Positions 1-5,749 of a DNA stretch of 5,749 bases are shown here, piece by piece. The number at the start of each line of letters is the position of its first letter. Positions within the stretch are counted from its first letter, which is position 1. The translations under genes were made by a program, and so were the position numbers. The stretch spans positions 1 to 5,749 of the forward strand of contig DAHWBL010000143.1 of the NCBI GenBank assembly GCA_027323595.1. The letters are read 5' to 3'. The notes beneath the pieces are model-generated. The model saw only the letters and a program-made list of their open reading frames with translations, had not been told where the DNA came from and ran no database searches. Source of the stretch: Acetobacteraceae bacterium (GTDB lineage: Bacteria > Pseudomonadota > Alphaproteobacteria > Acetobacterales > Acetobacteraceae).

Positions 1-138
1 GGCCCGAAACGGCGCGGCGATGAGTGCCGGGCCGCTGGTGTTCGCGGCGAGGTGCGCCACGACATCGCCCCATCCGCGGGACGATGTTGCCGAGGCGGGC
101 TCGCGCCCGCCAATTCGAATCTTTTCTGCTCCAGCCAT
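1..138 (-). CDS. Unidentified reading frame downstream of bchZ (3' end outside window)
   Basis: From an ATG at 138 a frame runs open to the window edge, giving 46 residues that begin MAGAEKIRIGG. The distal part (DVVAHLAANTSGPALIAAPF) has GC-rich third positions and less GC-rich second positions, as expected for a gene in this genome. The first 24 codons lack that bias and include the hairpin at 94-111, so the true start may be further in. I do not recognise the protein, and it does not resemble the start of the light-harvesting beta subunit PufB. Two rival starts exist in another frame: an ATG at 155 overlapping the bchZ stop as ATGA, and an ATG at 65 whose product (MSWRTSPRTP...) is basic and proline-rich and could conceivably be a PufQ-like N-terminus. 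The frame is therefore uncertain. Confidence 0.35.
   Translation of the reverse strand, partial: MAGAEKIRIGGREPASATSSRGWGDVVAHLAANTSGPALIAAPFRA
94..111 (-). repeat. Perfect 7-bp GC hairpin after bchZ
   Basis: On the minus strand GGCGGGC and GCCCGCC flank a GCGA loop, which is a stable GNRA-type tetraloop. It lies 40 nt past the bchZ stop. On the minus strand it is followed by TCGGCAACA, not a T-run, so it is a poor intrinsic terminator for the bch transcript. On the plus strand a short CTTTTCT follows after about 9 nt, also not classical. It could act as an mRNA 3'-end or processing hairpin, or be a chance part of a coding region. Confidence 0.45.
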
Positions 139-151
139 GCACTCATGCCGC

Positions 152-1615
152 TCATGGCACAGCCCCGGCCAGCTCGGATGCACCAAACGCGGCCATCGCG
201 CGGGCCATGCCCACCCGCTCCTCGCCGGCCCGGCGCGCCTCCGCCTCCGCCTTGTCGCGCGCGCGCCTGGCCGCCGAAATCCGCAGCAAAAACGGCACCT
301 CGCGCACATGCCGGTCAAGCAGCTCCAGCGCATCGCCGTCCCAGCCCATCGCGGTCAGCGGCTCACGCGCCGGCGTCGGCTCGATGCGATCGAGCTCCGT
401 GCCCAGAGGCAGAATATGAAACAAGGCATCGAACAGCGCGTTGCAATATTCCTGCACGATGTAGGTCGCGCCGGCATACCCCATGAACGGCGTGCCGGTG
501 GCGCGGCGAATGATCGCGCCAGGAAAGCTCGCCGGAATATAGACCGCGCGGGCATTGCATTCGGCCATATACATGCGCTCGTTGAACGAGCCGAACAGCA
601 CCAGCGGCGCGGCGCGATGAATGCGCGCGCGCACCTCCGCGTTGTCGGGCTTCACCCCCGCGCTGCGCGAGATGGCGAACGCACACGGCACTCCCATCTC
701 CTCATGCAGGAAATGGCGCACACCGCGCGCATAGGTCTCGGTCGCGACGATGCCGAAATCCGCCGTTGCAAAAAAATCCTGCGTCACCGAACGCCACAAA
801 TCCCAGATCGGCTTGATCGTCGTGTGTTTCTCGCGCGCGATGAACGGCTCGGGATCAACTCCCGCCAGTTCCCCCAGCGCGCGCAAAAAATTGGTCGTCG
901 CATGCAGCCCGATCGGCGCCTGCAGATAGGGCTTGCCCAGGTCCTCGCACAGCTTGCGGCCGAACTCGCGGTACAGGCACACATTCACCGCCGCATCGGC
1001 AAGCCGCGGAATATCCTCCACATGCGCGCCGAGCGGAAAGCTCAAATTGACCTCGCAGCCAATGCCCTCGATCAGCCGGCGTATCTCCGCCAGATCAGAC
1101 GGCATGTTGAAGGTGCCATAGATCGGGCCAACGATGTTGACCAGCGGCCTCGCCCCCTCCGGTCGCGCCGGTGACTTGCGGGATTTGGATTTCTTCAGCC
1201 CGAACTCGTTCCACAGCCAGTTGATCGCGCGGTCCGCCGCCTGCCACTGGTCCTCGTCGATGGTGCGCGGAATGAAGCGCATGATCCCCGAACCCTCGGG
1301 CGTCACCCCGCCGCCGATCATCTCGGCGATCGAGCCGGTCACCACCACCGCCGGCAGGTCCTGATCGCCCACCGCCCCGGCCCGGCGCATCGCCTCCTCG
1401 GTGCCCTGGCTGGAAAGATGCTCCTCGCCAAGCCCCGTGACCACAACAGGCAACTCGTGCGGCGGCAAGGCATCGGTGTAATGCAGAACCGCGGTCACCG
1501 GCAGATTCTCGCACCCCACCGGACCATCGATCACCACGCGCAATCCACGCACCGCGGCAAAGCTGTAGACCGCCCCCCAATAGCCGCCGGCCCGGTCGTG
1601 ATCGAGCACCAGCAT
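152..1615 (-). CDS. bchZ: BchZ, chlorophyllide a reductase subunit Z
   Basis: BchZ is the second subunit of the BchYZ catalytic component of chlorophyllide a oxidoreductase; it helps bind the shared [4Fe-4S] cluster and the chlorophyllide substrate. The protein is 487 residues, full length for the family. It opens with the typical MLVLDHDRAGGYWGAVYSF. The cluster ligand is in GPVGCENLP (31-39) with the cysteine exactly at position 35, the number reported for characterised BchZ. The conserved C-terminal light-independent protochlorophyllide reductase-like segment is seen as TAMGWDGDALELL (421-433) and VPFLLRISAARRARDKAE (440-457), followed by an alanine-rich tail of about 30 residues. The ATG at 1615 lies 2 nt after the bchY stop; GGGAAG at 1622-1627 is a modest ribosome binding site, so translation probably depends partly on coupling to bchY. 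It is the last confidently identified gene of the unit. Confidence 0.96.
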   Translation of the reverse strand: MLVLDHDRAGGYWGAVYSFAAVRGLRVVIDGPVGCENLPVTAVLHYTDALPPHELPVVVTGLGEEHLSSQGTEEAMRRAGAVGDQDLPAVVVTGSIAEMIGGGVTPEGSGIMRFIPRTIDEDQWQAADRAINWLWNEFGLKKSKSRKSPARPEGARPLVNIVGPIYGTFNMPSDLAEIRRLIEGIGCEVNLSFPLGAHVEDIPRLADAAVNVCLYREFGRKLCEDLGKPYLQAPIGLHATTNFLRALGELAGVDPEPFIAREKHTTIKPIWDLWRSVTQDFFATADFGIVATETYARGVRHFLHEEMGVPCAFAISRSAGVKPDNAEVRARIHRAAPLVLFGSFNERMYMAECNARAVYIPASFPGAIIRRATGTPFMGYAGATYIVQEYCNALFDALFHILPLGTELDRIEPTPAREPLTAMGWDGDALELLDRHVREVPFLLRISAARRARDKAEAEARRAGEERVGMARAMAAFGASELAGAVP

Positions 1616-1617
1616 CG

Positions 1618-3120
1618 CTAGCTTCCCATCGCCTGGTTGGCCGCCGCGCGTGCGCGCGTCTCGCGCGCACGCCGATTGCGCTCGCGCAGGCCCGGCGGGT
1701 CGGAGGGAATATCGGTCCAGCCATACCCCGCGGTCGGACCGGTGCCGACATCGGCGAAAAACTCACGCATCTGCGCGAACCTTGCCTTGCCCGAGGTCTG
1801 CGCCGCCACGATCCCGCCAAGCGCGCCCATGCCAGGCGCACCGAACAGCGGCCTGGCGGACACCATATTGGTGAAATATATCGCCGGAATCCCCATCTCC
1901 TTGGCGCTCTGCACCAACGGCGTGGTGCCGATCGCAAGATCAGGCCGCACCTCGCGCATCGCCGCGACATCCTGCTCAAGAGCGGCGCGGAACTGGACAT
2001 GCGTGCCGCGCGCCGCAAGCCACGCCTGATCCGCCTCGGACCAGTCGGTGCGCGGGCACGCCGTGCCGACATACGGCACCTCCGCCCCGGCCTCCACCAG
2101 CGCGCGCGCAACCAGAAGTTCGCTTCCCTCATAACCAGAAATCGTGATTCGCGCGGTAACAGGGCAGGCCTGCCGTGCCGCCTCGATCGCCGGCAGCGCG
2201 CGCGCCTTGGCGGCATCGATGCGTGCCGCCGAAATATTCGCCGCCGCCCCCACCGCGTCCAGCCAGTCCGCCGTGCCCTCAACCCCGACCGGCGCGGACC
2301 CCACCACCGCGCGCCCGGCCGCGACGAACTCGCGAATCGTTGCAGTATAGAACGGATGCGTCGCGGCCGCGACCACGCTGTCCAATGCGGCATACAGATC
2401 GCGCCACTCCCGGCACGGCACCGGCGGCGCGACGGCAAGCCCCATCGGCGCCAGCATCGCCGCCACACCGGGCGGATCGGCCGGAAACAGCTCTCCGATC
2501 AGCGCCACGGTCGGCAACTCGGCGAGCGCGCGCGGGCGCGCGACCGGCCCGGCCATCGCCTCGGCGCGAGCGGCGCGCAGCATCGCCCCGCTCAGCACGT
2601 CCTTGGCCTCGGCATGCGTGGGCACGCCAAATCCCGGCACGTCGATGCCGATCACCCGCACGCCATTGATCTGTTTCGGCAACAGATCGAGCGGCACGCC
2701 CGAGGCGGTCGGCACGCACAGATTGATCACCACCACCGCATCGAGTTCCTCGGGCCGCGCGACATCGTGAACGGCGGCGCGGATATCCTCGAACAACTGC
2801 CCGCGCACCAGGCTTTCGGAATTGAACGGCACATAGCCCACGGTGCGACGCGCGCCATAGAAATGCGAGGTGAAGGTGAGGCCGTACACGCAACATGCAG
2901 AGCCGGACAGGATCGTCTGCACCCGCCGCATCCGCAGCCCCACCCGCAGCGCGCCAAAGGCAGGGCACATCGATTGCGGCTGGTCATGCGGTCCGCGCGG
3001 ATAATCGGCCGCCAGTTGCGCCATCACCGCACCCTTGCCGGCCGCATCCGCCGCGGCCAGCATCGTCTGCCGGCCGCCATGGCAGCCCGGTTCGCTCGCA
3101 GGTGCGATGGCGCCATCCAT
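1618..3120 (-). CDS. bchY: BchY, chlorophyllide a reductase subunit Y
   Basis: BchY pairs with BchZ to form the catalytic (nitrogenase MoFe-like) component of chlorophyllide a oxidoreductase, which converts chlorophyllide a to 3-vinyl bacteriochlorophyllide a. The protein is 500 residues, normal for the family. The N-terminal region shows PGCHGG (11-16), SMCPAFGALRVGLRMRR (50-66), GSACCVYGLTFTSHFYGARR (73-92) and INLCVPTASG (132-141). Cys52, Cys77 and Cys135 have the same relative spacing as the three BchY cluster ligands reported for Roseobacter denitrificans (62, 87, 145). The fourth ligand comes from BchZ. The ATG follows the bchX TAG with no gap, and GAGGGC about 7 nt upstream serves as ribosome binding site. 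The last 20 or so codons (arginine/alanine-rich tail) contain an 11-bp inverted repeat. The stop is 2 nt from the bchZ ATG. The gene looks intact. Confidence 0.96.
   Translation of the reverse strand: MDGAIAPASEPGCHGGRQTMLAAADAAGKGAVMAQLAADYPRGPHDQPQSMCPAFGALRVGLRMRRVQTILSGSACCVYGLTFTSHFYGARRTVGYVPFNSESLVRGQLFEDIRAAVHDVARPEELDAVVVINLCVPTASGVPLDLLPKQINGVRVIGIDVPGFGVPTHAEAKDVLSGAMLRAARAEAMAGPVARPRALAELPTVALIGELFPADPPGVAAMLAPMGLAVAPPVPCREWRDLYAALDSVVAAATHPFYTATIREFVAAGRAVVGSAPVGVEGTADWLDAVGAAANISAARIDAAKARALPAIEAARQACPVTARITISGYEGSELLVARALVEAGAEVPYVGTACPRTDWSEADQAWLAARGTHVQFRAALEQDVAAMREVRPDLAIGTTPLVQSAKEMGIPAIYFTNMVSARPLFGAPGMGALGGIVAAQTSGKARFAQMREFFADVGTGPTAGYGWTDIPSDPPGLRERNRRARETRARAAANQAMGS
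1648..1672 (-). repeat. Perfect 11-bp inverted repeat (strong hairpin) at the 3' end of bchY
   Basis: Two 11-nt arms, GCGTGCGCGCG and its exact complement, are separated by three bases (AGA on the coding strand). Ten of the eleven pairs are G-C. It encodes the near-palindromic peptide RARETRAR in the tail of BchY and ends 32 nt before the bchZ start codon. No U-tract follows, so it is not an intrinsic terminator. In mRNA it could slow ribosomes, affect bchY-bchZ coupling or protect an upstream mRNA segment; these roles are inferred only. Confidence 0.6.
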
Positions 3121-4083
3121 CTACACGCCCTCGTAGATGATTTCGAGCGACGCCCGCGCCAGCAGCTCGGGCGCGCACATGTCCTCAAGCGTTGCCGGAT
3201 CGAGCACCACATCGCGCCCCACCGCATCGCCCTTGAACAGGCCCAGCAGCCCGTCATGGGTCAGCGGCGCGGGCCGCACCGGCGGCGCCTCGGCGACCGC
3301 CTGGCCGAGCGCCTCGAACAGCGGCGCCCATTGTCCGCCAGGACGCCCGATGATCTCATAGCTCGCGCTCTTGCGGCGAATATCCTCGTCCGCCGGAATC
3401 GCCGAGAGCACCGGAATGCCGACCTGCTGCGCAAACGCCTGCGCCTCACCGGTGCCGTCATCCTTGTTGATCACCATCCCGGCGACACCGACATTGCCGC
3501 CCAGCCGACGGAAATAATCCACCGCCGAACACACATTGTTGGCCACATAGAGCGATTGCAGATCGTTCGAGGCAACGACGATGACTTTCTGGCACATGTC
3601 GCGCGCGATCGGCAGACCAAAGCCGCCGCACACCACATCGCCGAGGAAATCGAGCAGCACGTAGTCGAAACCCCAGCTGTGGAAACCAAGTTTTTCCAGC
3701 AGCTCGAATCCGTGGATGATCCCCCGCCCACCGCAACCGCGCCCGACCTCGGGCCCGCCAAGCTCCATGGCGAACACCCCGTCGCGCTTGAAGCACACGT
3801 CGCCGATCTGCACCTTCTCGCCCGCGGCCGTCTTTTTCGCCGACGTCTCGATGATGGTCGGACACGACCTGCCGCCGAACAGCAGCGATGTGGTATCGCT
3901 TTTCGGGTCACACCCGATCAGCAGCACGCGCTTGCCCTGCTGCGCCATCATGTAACTCAGATTGGCCAGCGTGAAGCTCTTGCCGATGCCACCCTTGCCG
4001 TAGATCGCGATGATCTGCGTCTGCGGCCTGGCCGGTGCCGCCGGCTCATCGGGCGCGAAGGCATCATCGAGCGGTGCGGTCAT
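3121..4083 (-). CDS. bchX: BchX, chlorophyllide a reductase iron protein subunit
   Basis: BchX is the ATP-dependent, NifH-like reductase component of chlorophyllide a oxidoreductase. As a homodimer it holds one [4Fe-4S] cluster and passes electrons to BchYZ, which reduces the C7=C8 bond of chlorophyllide a. The protein is 320 residues. After a short Pro/Ala-rich N-terminal tail (1-21) come the P-loop YGKGGIGKS (28-36), the switch I stretch GCDPKSDTTS (57-66), the first cluster cysteine in GRGCGGRG (C117), and the switch II/second cysteine stretch DFLGDVVCGGFG (145-156, C152). The C-terminus SLEIIYEGV is the usual BchX ending. These features separate BchX from BchL and NifH. The gene starts inside the bchC stop, and its TAG abuts the bchY ATG, which fits co-production with the other subunits. 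All key residues are present. Confidence 0.96.
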   Translation of the reverse strand: MTAPLDDAFAPDEPAAPARPQTQIIAIYGKGGIGKSFTLANLSYMMAQQGKRVLLIGCDPKSDTTSLLFGGRSCPTIIETSAKKTAAGEKVQIGDVCFKRDGVFAMELGGPEVGRGCGGRGIIHGFELLEKLGFHSWGFDYVLLDFLGDVVCGGFGLPIARDMCQKVIVVASNDLQSLYVANNVCSAVDYFRRLGGNVGVAGMVINKDDGTGEAQAFAQQVGIPVLSAIPADEDIRRKSASYEIIGRPGGQWAPLFEALGQAVAEAPPVRPAPLTHDGLLGLFKGDAVGRDVVLDPATLEDMCAPELLARASLEIIYEGV

Positions 4084-5021
4084 GCGGCATTCCTCCAGTC
4101 GAGAATCATTTTGAGGCAGGATGGATCGTTGAACGCCGTGCGATAGGCACCCTCCGCCTCGGCGGGGCTTTCGCGGTGGGTGATCAGCCCATCGAGACAC
4201 AGCGCGCCCCGCCGCAGCAGGGCGAGCACATGCGCCAGATCGGCCTCGGTGAATTCGGCCGCGCAACGGATGCGCGCCTCACGCATGAACGCGGGCGGAA
4301 AATCGAACGAAAGGCGCTGGTGATAAAATCCAGCGAGCACGATCTGCCCGCCCGACGCGAGCCGCCCGACCAGGCGGTCAAGAATCCCGCCATCGCCACT
4401 CACGTCGTAGATCGAACGATAGGTGCGGGTATCGTCGTCGCCCGGATCGACAACCTCATAGCCGCGCGCGCCGTCACGCCGACCCGGGTTGATCTCCCAG
4501 ACCACCGGCGCGCGGTGCCCATCAGCGATGGCGACACGCGCCAGCAGCCGCCCCAGCACCCCGTGGCCGATGACCAACTCCGGCGGCGCGGCATCTGGCG
4601 CTGCCATCGCATGCCGCGCGGTCGCCGCGAGCGCGAGCAAAACTCCCTGCTCGGCCAACGATTCGTCAAATTCCACCACCCGCTTCGCCGGCACCACCAG
4701 CCGCGCGGCCGCACCGCCGAACAGCGCGCGCACCGACGCGAAACAGCGCGCGCCCGGCACGAACACGAGCGCGCCGCGGTCAACCCGCGCCCTTGCCCCG
4801 ACCTGCGCGACGCGCCCCACCGATTCGTAGCCAGGCACCAGCGGATAGCCCATGCCCGGGAACGGCGGCATCTGCCCCGACCATAGCAGCCGCTCGGTGC
4901 CGGTGCTGATGCCCGACCACGCGACATCGACAACCACGTCGTCGTCACCAGCAGGATTGAGCTCCACCCGGCTGAGCGCCAGTTGCTCGGGTTGCTGCAT
5001 GACGACCGCCACGGTGTCCAT
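4080..5021 (-). CDS. bchC: BchC, 3-hydroxyethyl bacteriochlorophyllide a dehydrogenase
   Basis: BchC oxidises the C3 1-hydroxyethyl group of 3-hydroxyethyl bacteriochlorophyllide a to the acetyl group of bacteriochlorophyllide a, using NAD(P)+ in the cytoplasm. The protein is 313 residues, close to the usual BchC length. It has the medium-chain dehydrogenase layout: an N-terminal GroES-like domain with SGISTGTER (37-44) and VPGYESVG (62-69), then a nucleotide-binding domain with the Rossmann turn IGHGVLG (151-157). Only four cysteines (93, 253, 275, 302) are present, and they do not form the clustered structural zinc site of classical alcohol dehydrogenases. The start at 5021 is supported by a strong Shine-Dalgarno sequence. 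It is the first gene after the regulatory gap, and its TGA overlaps the bchX ATG by 4 nt, so the two are probably translationally coupled. I see no defect. Confidence 0.93.
   Translation of the reverse strand: MDTVAVVMQQPEQLALSRVELNPAGDDDVVVDVAWSGISTGTERLLWSGQMPPFPGMGYPLVPGYESVGRVAQVGARARVDRGALVFVPGARCFASVRALFGGAAARLVVPAKRVVEFDESLAEQGVLLALAATARHAMAAPDAAPPELVIGHGVLGRLLARVAIADGHRAPVVWEINPGRRDGARGYEVVDPGDDDTRTYRSIYDVSGDGGILDRLVGRLASGGQIVLAGFYHQRLSFDFPPAFMREARIRCAAEFTEADLAHVLALLRRGALCLDGLITHRESPAEAEGAYRTAFNDPSCLKMILDWRNAA
4091..4096 (-). promoter_or_regulatory. Shine-Dalgarno sequence that sets the bchX start
   Basis: GGAGGA on the coding strand lies 7 nt before the ATG at 4083, inside the last codons of bchC. 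It decides the bchX start: the frame is open for another 61 codons upstream, but that stretch overlaps bchC and is arginine-rich and unlike BchX. Confidence 0.75.
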
Positions 5022-5025
5022 TTTT

Positions 5026-5033
5026 CCCTCCCT
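5026..5033 (-). promoter_or_regulatory. Shine-Dalgarno sequence of bchC
   Basis: The coding strand reads AGGGAGGG ending 4 nt before the ATG at 5021, a purine-rich match to the anti-Shine-Dalgarno sequence. It supports this ATG as the start of bchC. Confidence 0.7.
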
Positions 5034-5069
5034 TTCCAGCGACCCGGTCGGTGGTTCGCTGGCGTTACG

Positions 5070-5087
5070 GGTAAGCTGATCGTGACA
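5070..5087 (-). promoter_or_regulatory. Second, degenerate PpsR/CrtJ operator (TGT-N12-ACC)
   Basis: On the coding strand this reads TGTCACGATCAGCTTACC, one base off the TGT-N12-ACA consensus. It is separated by exactly 8 bp (5088-5095) from the perfect site, the spacing known for cooperative tandem CrtJ palindromes at the R. capsulatus bchC promoter. Read on the opposite strand it is GGTAAG-N6-GTGACA, parallel to TGTAAG-N6-TTGACA of the first site, so the two sites are inverted copies of each other. It would cover the -10 area. Cooperative binding is an inference from spacing. Confidence 0.6.
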
Positions 5088-5101
5088 TAATTAGATGTCA
5101 A
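5073..5101 (-). promoter_or_regulatory. Putative bchC promoter (-35 TTGACA)
   Basis: TTGACA at 5101-5096 on the minus strand matches the sigma-70 -35 consensus. At 17-bp spacing the next hexamer is CAGCTT (5078-5073), a poor -10; shifting by one or two bases gives AGCTTA or GCTTAC, which are also weak. The -35 lies within one PpsR-type site and the -10 region within the other. A weak -10 would fit a promoter that depends on an activator, but this is speculative. The transcription start cannot be fixed from sequence. Confidence 0.45.
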
Positions 5102-5113
5102 GTTTTTCTTACA
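5096..5113 (-). promoter_or_regulatory. PpsR/CrtJ-type operator, TGT-N12-ACA (promoter-distal site)
   Basis: On the coding strand this reads TGTAAGAAAAACTTGACA, an exact match to the TGT-N12-ACA palindrome bound by the redox- and light-responsive repressor PpsR (CrtJ in Rhodobacter capsulatus). It starts 10 bp downstream of the crtF stop and about 75 bp upstream of the bchC start. It contains TTGACA, a perfect sigma-70-like -35 hexamer, so a bound repressor would block polymerase. The motif and its place in front of bchC are seen; binding is inferred from known CrtJ control of bchC. Confidence 0.8.
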
Positions 5114-5122
5114 CTCGCCGCG

Positions 5123-5749
5123 TCACCCCGCCGCGACACGCGCGCACAAAACCCGCACCAACAGCCGATTGCCCACCCGCTCCTCCCGCACCGACGCAAA
5201 TCCCGCCGCGCGCAGCATCGCCGCCAGCTCCTCGGCCCGACGCGGCCGCCCAGACCCCATCGCCAGCAGATAAAATCCGAAATACGCATCCCCCGCCGGC
5301 TCCGCGCCAGGCGTGCCCGCCATCGGCTCCGCCAGCAGCAGCGTCCCGCCAGGTGGCAGTGCCGCACGGGCACGATGCAAAATCCGCATCACCACCGCGA
5401 CGTCATGGTCGTGCACCACGCGCACCAGCATGATCACGTCCGCACCGCCTGGCCAGGCGCTGTCGGGGGCGACGAAATCCGCGCCGATCGCCTCGGCGCG
5501 CGCGCCCAGCCCGGCGGCGGCGAATCGCTGTCGCGCACGCTCGGCCACCGCCGGCAGATCAAGCAACCGCACCCGCACCGATGGCGCCCGGCCCGCCACC
5601 GCACAGACGAACCCGCCCTCGCCGCCGCCGACATCCATCAGCACGCGGTGCCGACGAAAATCATGCGCGGCGATCACCTCCGCGGCGATCATCGCCTGCG
5701 ACGCCGCCATCAGCCCGCTATAGCCAGCCACCTGGCCAGCGCCGAGCCG
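5123..5749 (-). CDS. crtF: CrtF, hydroxyneurosporene-type carotenoid O-methyltransferase (5' end outside window)
   Basis: CrtF transfers a methyl group from SAM to the 1-hydroxyl of acyclic carotenoids, giving the methoxy carotenoids of the spheroidene and spirilloxanthin pathways. The visible 208 residues are the C-terminal SAM-binding half. The Rossmann glycine motif DVGGGEGG is at visible residues 39-46, an acidic DLP turn at 64-66 fits ribose binding, VRVVHDHD at 109-116 contains the likely catalytic histidine of this class, and LLLAEP at 137-142 is the usual following strand. The frame stays open to the window edge, so the GTG at 5731 is internal and not the start. Family members are about 370-400 residues, so the N-terminal dimerisation half is missing from the window. 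It lies directly upstream of bchC on the same strand, the arrangement known from purple bacterial photosynthesis clusters. The methyltransferase call is firm. The exact carotenoid substrate is inferred from family and context. Confidence 0.9.
   Translation of the reverse strand, partial: RLGAGQVAGYSGLMAASQAMIAAEVIAAHDFRRHRVLMDVGGGEGGFVCAVAGRAPSVRVRLLDLPAVAERARQRFAAAGLGARAEAIGADFVAPDSAWPGGADVIMLVRVVHDHDVAVVMRILHRARAALPPGGTLLLAEPMAGTPGAEPAGDAYFGFYLLAMGSGRPRRAEELAAMLRAAGFASVREERVGNRLLVRVLCARVAAG

Noticed and set aside
3..23. Possible end of a convergent plus-strand gene (TGA at 21-23), with the 94-111 hairpin as a shared terminator
   Set aside because: Only six codons are visible, and the codon bias of the minus-strand frame over the same bases fits coding better; the hairpin has no proper U-tract.
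20..1174. 384-codon plus-strand frame antisense to bchZ
   Set aside because: Same shadow effect, with arginine-rich composition and no domain. The opposite strand encodes an intact BchZ.
1999..4146. Very long open frame (about 715 codons) on the plus strand, antisense to bchY and bchX
   Set aside because: Its product is Arg/His/Ala-rich without recognisable domains. It is the expected shadow of high-GC genes whose codon bias removes stops from one antisense frame; the minus-strand genes here are certain.
3121..4266. Longer bchX with 61 extra N-terminal residues
   Set aside because: The extension overlaps bchC coding sequence and does not resemble BchX. A strong Shine-Dalgarno sequence sits 7 nt before the ATG at 4083.
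5088..5093. TAATTA as a -10 element for bchC
   Set aside because: It lies only 2 bp from TTGACA, and no -35-like hexamer occurs 16-18 bp upstream of it.
5123..5731. GTG at 5731 as a true start giving a 202-residue methyltransferase
   Set aside because: The frame continues upstream to the window edge and the product would lack the N-terminal half of CrtF; the valine is internal.

Overview
The window holds part of the photosynthesis gene cluster of an anoxygenic phototroph. All confident genes lie on the minus strand. In transcription order (right to left) they are the 3' part of crtF, a 101-bp regulatory gap, then bchC, bchX, bchY and bchZ, followed by about 150 nt whose content I cannot firmly identify. 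The crtF-bchCXYZ order, the high GC content and the GC-rich third codon positions point to a purple (aerobic or facultative) alphaproteobacterium. Order and composition alone do not fix the genus; I considered acetobacteraceal and sphingomonad-like phototrophs.

Positions 5123-5749 encode the C-terminal SAM-binding half of CrtF, a carotenoid O-methyltransferase cut by the window edge. Positions 5022-5122 are intergenic. They carry a TGT-N12-ACA palindrome of the PpsR/CrtJ type and, exactly 8 bp away, a degenerate inverted copy of it. A TTGACA-like -35 hexamer lies inside the first palindrome, and a strong Shine-Dalgarno sequence precedes bchC. This is the one clear regulatory region in the window and implies redox- and light-responsive control of the bchCXYZ unit.

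Positions 152-5021 hold four tightly coupled genes: a 4-nt ATGA overlap for bchC/bchX, direct abutment for bchX/bchY, and a 2-nt gap for bchY/bchZ. BchX (reductase with P-loop and two cluster cysteines) and BchY-BchZ (catalytic component with all four expected cluster cysteines) form chlorophyllide a oxidoreductase. BchC is the dehydrogenase that makes the C3 acetyl group. Together they carry out the chlorin-to-bacteriochlorin conversion and the last ring-side-chain oxidation of bacteriochlorophyll a synthesis, while CrtF serves the partner carotenoid pathway. All four bch genes look intact.

Positions 1-151 follow bchZ, where many purple bacteria have the puf operon. I see a perfect 7-bp hairpin and the beginning of a probable minus-strand reading frame, but nothing that reads as the start of pufB. 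A very strong 11-bp inverted repeat sits in the end of bchY, just ahead of the bchZ start. I see no mobile element, RNA gene, CRISPR array or evidence of a new system; the most interesting items are the regulatory dyad, the bchY-end hairpin and the unidentified sequence after bchZ.
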